NCBI RefSeq assembly: GCF_021513175.1
Contig: NZ_CP090953.1
Span: 62,001 to 126,000 of the forward strand
Origin: Sphingomonas sp. S2-65
GTDB taxonomy: Bacteria > Pseudomonadota > Alphaproteobacteria > Sphingomonadales > Sphingomonadaceae
Direction: 5' to 3'
Length of the DNA stretch: 64,000 bases
Position 1 is the first letter of the stretch. Each line of letters begins with the position of its first letter. The position numbers and the translations under genes were made by a program. This document shows, piece by piece, positions 61,857 to 64,000 of the stretch. The notes beneath the pieces were generated by a model. The model did no database searches and had not been told where the DNA came from. It saw only the letters and a list, made by a program, of their open reading frames with translations.

Positions 61857-63337
61857 GCAGCATCACCGATCTGGGCATCGCCCAGCTGCGCGACGGCGTT
61901 CGCGAAGGCACCTTCTCCGCAACCGAAGTGGCGACCGCGTTCAACGATGCGGTGGCCAAGGCCAAGCCGCTCAATGCGTTCATCGTCGAGACGCCCGAGC
62001 ATGCGCTGGCCGCCGCCAAGGCTGCAGACGATGCGCGCGCGGCGGGCGAGACGCTCAAACCGCTGGCCGGCGTGCCGATCGGCATGAAGGACCTGTTCGC
62101 CACCAAGGGCGTGCAGACCACCGCGGCGAGCCACATCCTGGAAGGCTTCACGCCGCCGTACGAGTCCACCGTCTCGCAGCGGCTGTGGGATGCGGGCGCG
62201 GGGATGCTGGGCAAGCTCAACCTCGACCAGTTCGCGATGGGGTCGTCCAACGAGACGAGCTATTTCGGCAACGTGATTTCGCCCTGGCGCCGCAACGATG
62301 GCGGCAATGCGCCGCTGGCACCCGGCGGCTCGTCGGGCGGCAGCTCGTCGGCGGTCGCGGCGCGGATCGCGCCGGGCGCGACGGGCACCGACACCGGCGG
62401 CTCGATCCGCCAGCCGGCGGCGTTCGTCGGCATCAGCGGCATCAAGCCGACCTATGGCCGCTGCTCGCGCTGGGGCGTGGTGGCGTTCGCCTCGTCGCTC
62501 GACCAGGCCGGGCCGATGGCGCGCGACGTGCGCGACTGCGCGATCATGCTCGAGCATATGGCGGGCTTCGACCCGAAGGACGCGACCTCGCTCGACCTAG
62601 CCGTTCCCAAATGGGAAGCGGGGCTGTCGAGCGACCTGAAAGGCAAGCGGATCGGCATTCCCAAGGAATACCGCGTCGCGGGCATGCCCGAAGAGATCGA
62701 GGCGCTGTGGCAGCAGGGCATCGCGTGGATGAAGGACGCGGGCGCCGAGATCGTCGACGTCTCGCTGCCGCACACCAAATACGCGCTGCCGGCCTATTAC
62801 ATCATCGCGCCGGCGGAAGCCTCGTCGAACCTCGCCCGCTATGACGGCGTGCGCTACGGCCAGCGCGAGCTGCCCGAGGGCGCGAACCTGCAGGACATGT
62901 ACGCGGCGACGCGCGCGGCCGGGTTCGGCGAGGAAGTGAAACGCCGCATCCTGATCGGCACCTATGTGCTGTCGGCAGGCTTTTACGACGCCTATTATAC
63001 CCAGGCGCAGAAGGTGCGGACGCTGATCGCGCAGGACTTCGAGAATGCGTGGACGGTGTGCGACCTGCTGCTCACGCCGACCGCGCCGAGCGCGGCGTTC
63101 ACGCTGGGTGAGAAGTCGGCCGATCCGTTGGCGATGTATTTGAACGACGTGTTCACCGTACCTTCGAGCCTGGCCGGTTTGCCGGCGATGAGCGTGCCCG
63201 GCGGGCTGGACAAAAGCGGGCTTCCGCTGGGCCTCCAGATCATCGGCAAGCCGCTGGACGAGCAGGGCGTGCTGAACGCGAGCCTGGCGATCGAGGAACG
63301 GGCAGGCTTCACGGCGCGGCCGGAGGCATGGTGGTAA
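61853..63337 (+). CDS. gatA: aspartyl/glutamyl-tRNA(Asn/Gln) amidotransferase subunit A
   Basis: 494 residues, amidase-signature fold. Lys in [10 protein letters not shown] (about 77), the [11 protein letters not shown] stretch (about 155-166) with the cis-Ser, and nucleophile Ser in [11 protein letters not shown] (about 182). Releases ammonia from glutamine for GatB. ATG 61853 (ATGA overlap) gives [12 protein letters not shown]; the longer open frame upstream is a shadow of gatC. Confidence 0.97.
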   Translation: MSSITDLGIAQLRDGVREGTFSATEVATAFNDAVAKAKPLNAFIVETPEHALAAAKAADDARAAGETLKPLAGVPIGMKDLFATKGVQTTAASHILEGFTPPYESTVSQRLWDAGAGMLGKLNLDQFAMGSSNETSYFGNVISPWRRNDGGNAPLAPGGSSGGSSSAVAARIAPGATGTDTGGSIRQPAAFVGISGIKPTYGRCSRWGVVAFASSLDQAGPMARDVRDCAIMLEHMAGFDPKDATSLDLAVPKWEAGLSSDLKGKRIGIPKEYRVAGMPEEIEALWQQGIAWMKDAGAEIVDVSLPHTKYALPAYYIIAPAEASSNLARYDGVRYGQRELPEGANLQDMYAATRAAGFGEEVKRRILIGTYVLSAGFYDAYYTQAQKVRTLIAQDFENAWTVCDLLLTPTAPSAAFTLGEKSADPLAMYLNDVFTVPSSLAGLPAMSVPGGLDKSGLPLGLQIIGKPLDEQGVLNASLAIEERAGFTARPEAWW

Positions 63338-63338
63338 G

Positions 63339-64000
63339 ATGAGCGACTATCGTATTCAGGGCGACACCGGCGAGTGGGAGGTCGTGATTGGCCTTGAGGT
63401 GCACGCGCAGGTCACGTCGAACGCCAAGCTGTTCTCGGGCGCGGCGACGACCTTTGGTGCCGAGCCTAACAGCCAGGTTAGCCTGGTCGACGCGGCGATG
63501 CCGGGGATGCTGCCGGTCCCGAACAAGGAGTGCATCCGCCAGGCGGTGCGCACCGGCATGGCGCTGGGCGCGGTGATCAACAAATGGTCGCGCTTCGACC
63601 GCAAGAACTATTTCTACGCCGATCTGCCGCAGGGCTATCAGATCAGCCAGCTCTACCACCCGCTGGTGGGCGAGGGCACGCTGGAGATCAGCCTGGACGA
63701 GAAGGATCCCGAAGCCTTCACCAAGACGATCGGCATCGAGCGGATCCATGTCGAGCAGGACGCGGGCAAGCTGATGCACGACCAGCATCCGACGCGGTCC
63801 TATGTAGACCTCAACCGGTCGGGCGTGGCGCTGATGGAGATCGTGTCGCGGCCCGACATGCGCTCGCCAGCCGAGGCCGGGGCGTATCTGTCCAAGCTGC
63901 GCTCGGTGTTGCGCTATGTCGGTTCGTGCGACGGCAACATGGACCAGGGGTCGATGCGCGCCGACGTCAATGTCAGCGTGCGCAAGGTCGGCGACGAACT
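63339..64000 (+). CDS. gatB: aspartyl/glutamyl-tRNA(Asn/Gln) amidotransferase subunit B, cut by window end
   Basis: First ~220 residues of Gat[62 protein letters not shown] and [13 protein letters not shown] are the conserved N-terminal blocks of the glutamyl/aspartyl-tRNA kinase-transamidase domain. Starts one base after the gatA stop. The C-terminal half and the YqeY tail lie beyond the window. Confidence 0.97.
   Translation, partial: MSDYRIQGDTGEWEVVIGLEVHAQVTSNAKLFSGAATTFGAEPNSQVSLVDAAMPGMLPVPNKECIRQAVRTGMALGAVINKWSRFDRKNYFYADLPQGYQISQLYHPLVGEGTLEISLDEKDPEAFTKTIGIERIHVEQDAGKLMHDQHPTRSYVDLNRSGVALMEIVSRPDMRSPAEAGAYLSKLRSVLRYVGSCDGNMDQGSMRADVNVSVRKVGDE

Overview
The window is a continuous high-GC stretch of an alphaproteobacterial chromosome. 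Gene content and order (xerD-accA, grxC/C-N hydrolase/DUF1178 next to tRNA-Arg, miaA-ilvBNC, pyrB-pyrC', gatCAB, DUF6894, Flp pilins, frequent TTG/GTG starts) fit a Sphingomonas-like sphingomonad. This placement rests on recognised protein families and synteny, not on any database search.

Layout: 0-7.7 kb holds housekeeping genes (end of an unknown protein, xerD, accA, two Flp pilins, mutT, a methyltransferase divergent from comF, then the coupled chain grxC - C-N hydrolase - DUF1178, then tRNA-Arg(CCT)). From 7.7 to 11.8 kb lies an accessory island beside the tRNA with less GC-rich coding. It carries a DUF6402-like protein with a small membrane protein, a broken nuclease-toxin gene, a YezG-like immunity gene, and two tandem acidic paralogues that look like immunity proteins. 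From 11.8 to 15.8 kb is the trehalose operon otsB - GH15 - otsA. From 16 to 24 kb are a secreted M28 peptidase, a pectinesterase lipoprotein with an operator upstream, small proteins, a DEAD-box helicase and a BaiN-like flavoprotein.

From 24.1 to 38.2 kb lies an unusual glycan/glycoside gene cluster. A leftward, translationally coupled run (two sugar-nucleotide epimerases, a GT4 transferase and three CgeB-like transferases) diverges from a rightward run (histidine phosphatase, SAM methyltransferase, glycoside hydrolase). After an interruption (SDR, frameshifted LysR gene, SWIB protein, HVA1/DUF2945 protein) come a coupled alcohol dehydrogenase and a Gfo/Idh/MocA oxidoreductase. The hydrolase appears to be a circularly permuted TIM barrel: its acid/base motif NEPNN is at residues 9-13 and the strands normally preceding it follow the nucleophile half. 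This cluster is my best candidate for an undescribed system.

From 38.2 to 64 kb: a BLUF photoreceptor, leuA, Tat-exported SDR, the pterin operon folE-SDR-folB, YceI, branched-chain amino acid genes (ilvBNC) behind miaA, serB starting head-to-head with miaA, azoreductase with an HxlR regulator, a small lipoprotein, a TSUP permease, MipA, two SPOR proteins flanking a ParA ATPase and its partner, pyrB with a metal-ligand-free pyrC', DUF6894, ruvX, a DUF3089 hydrolase, and gatCAB (gatB runs off the end).

Two families of intergenic palindromic repeats are scattered through the window. No rRNA, CRISPR array, complete insertion sequence, prophage or replication origin was seen.
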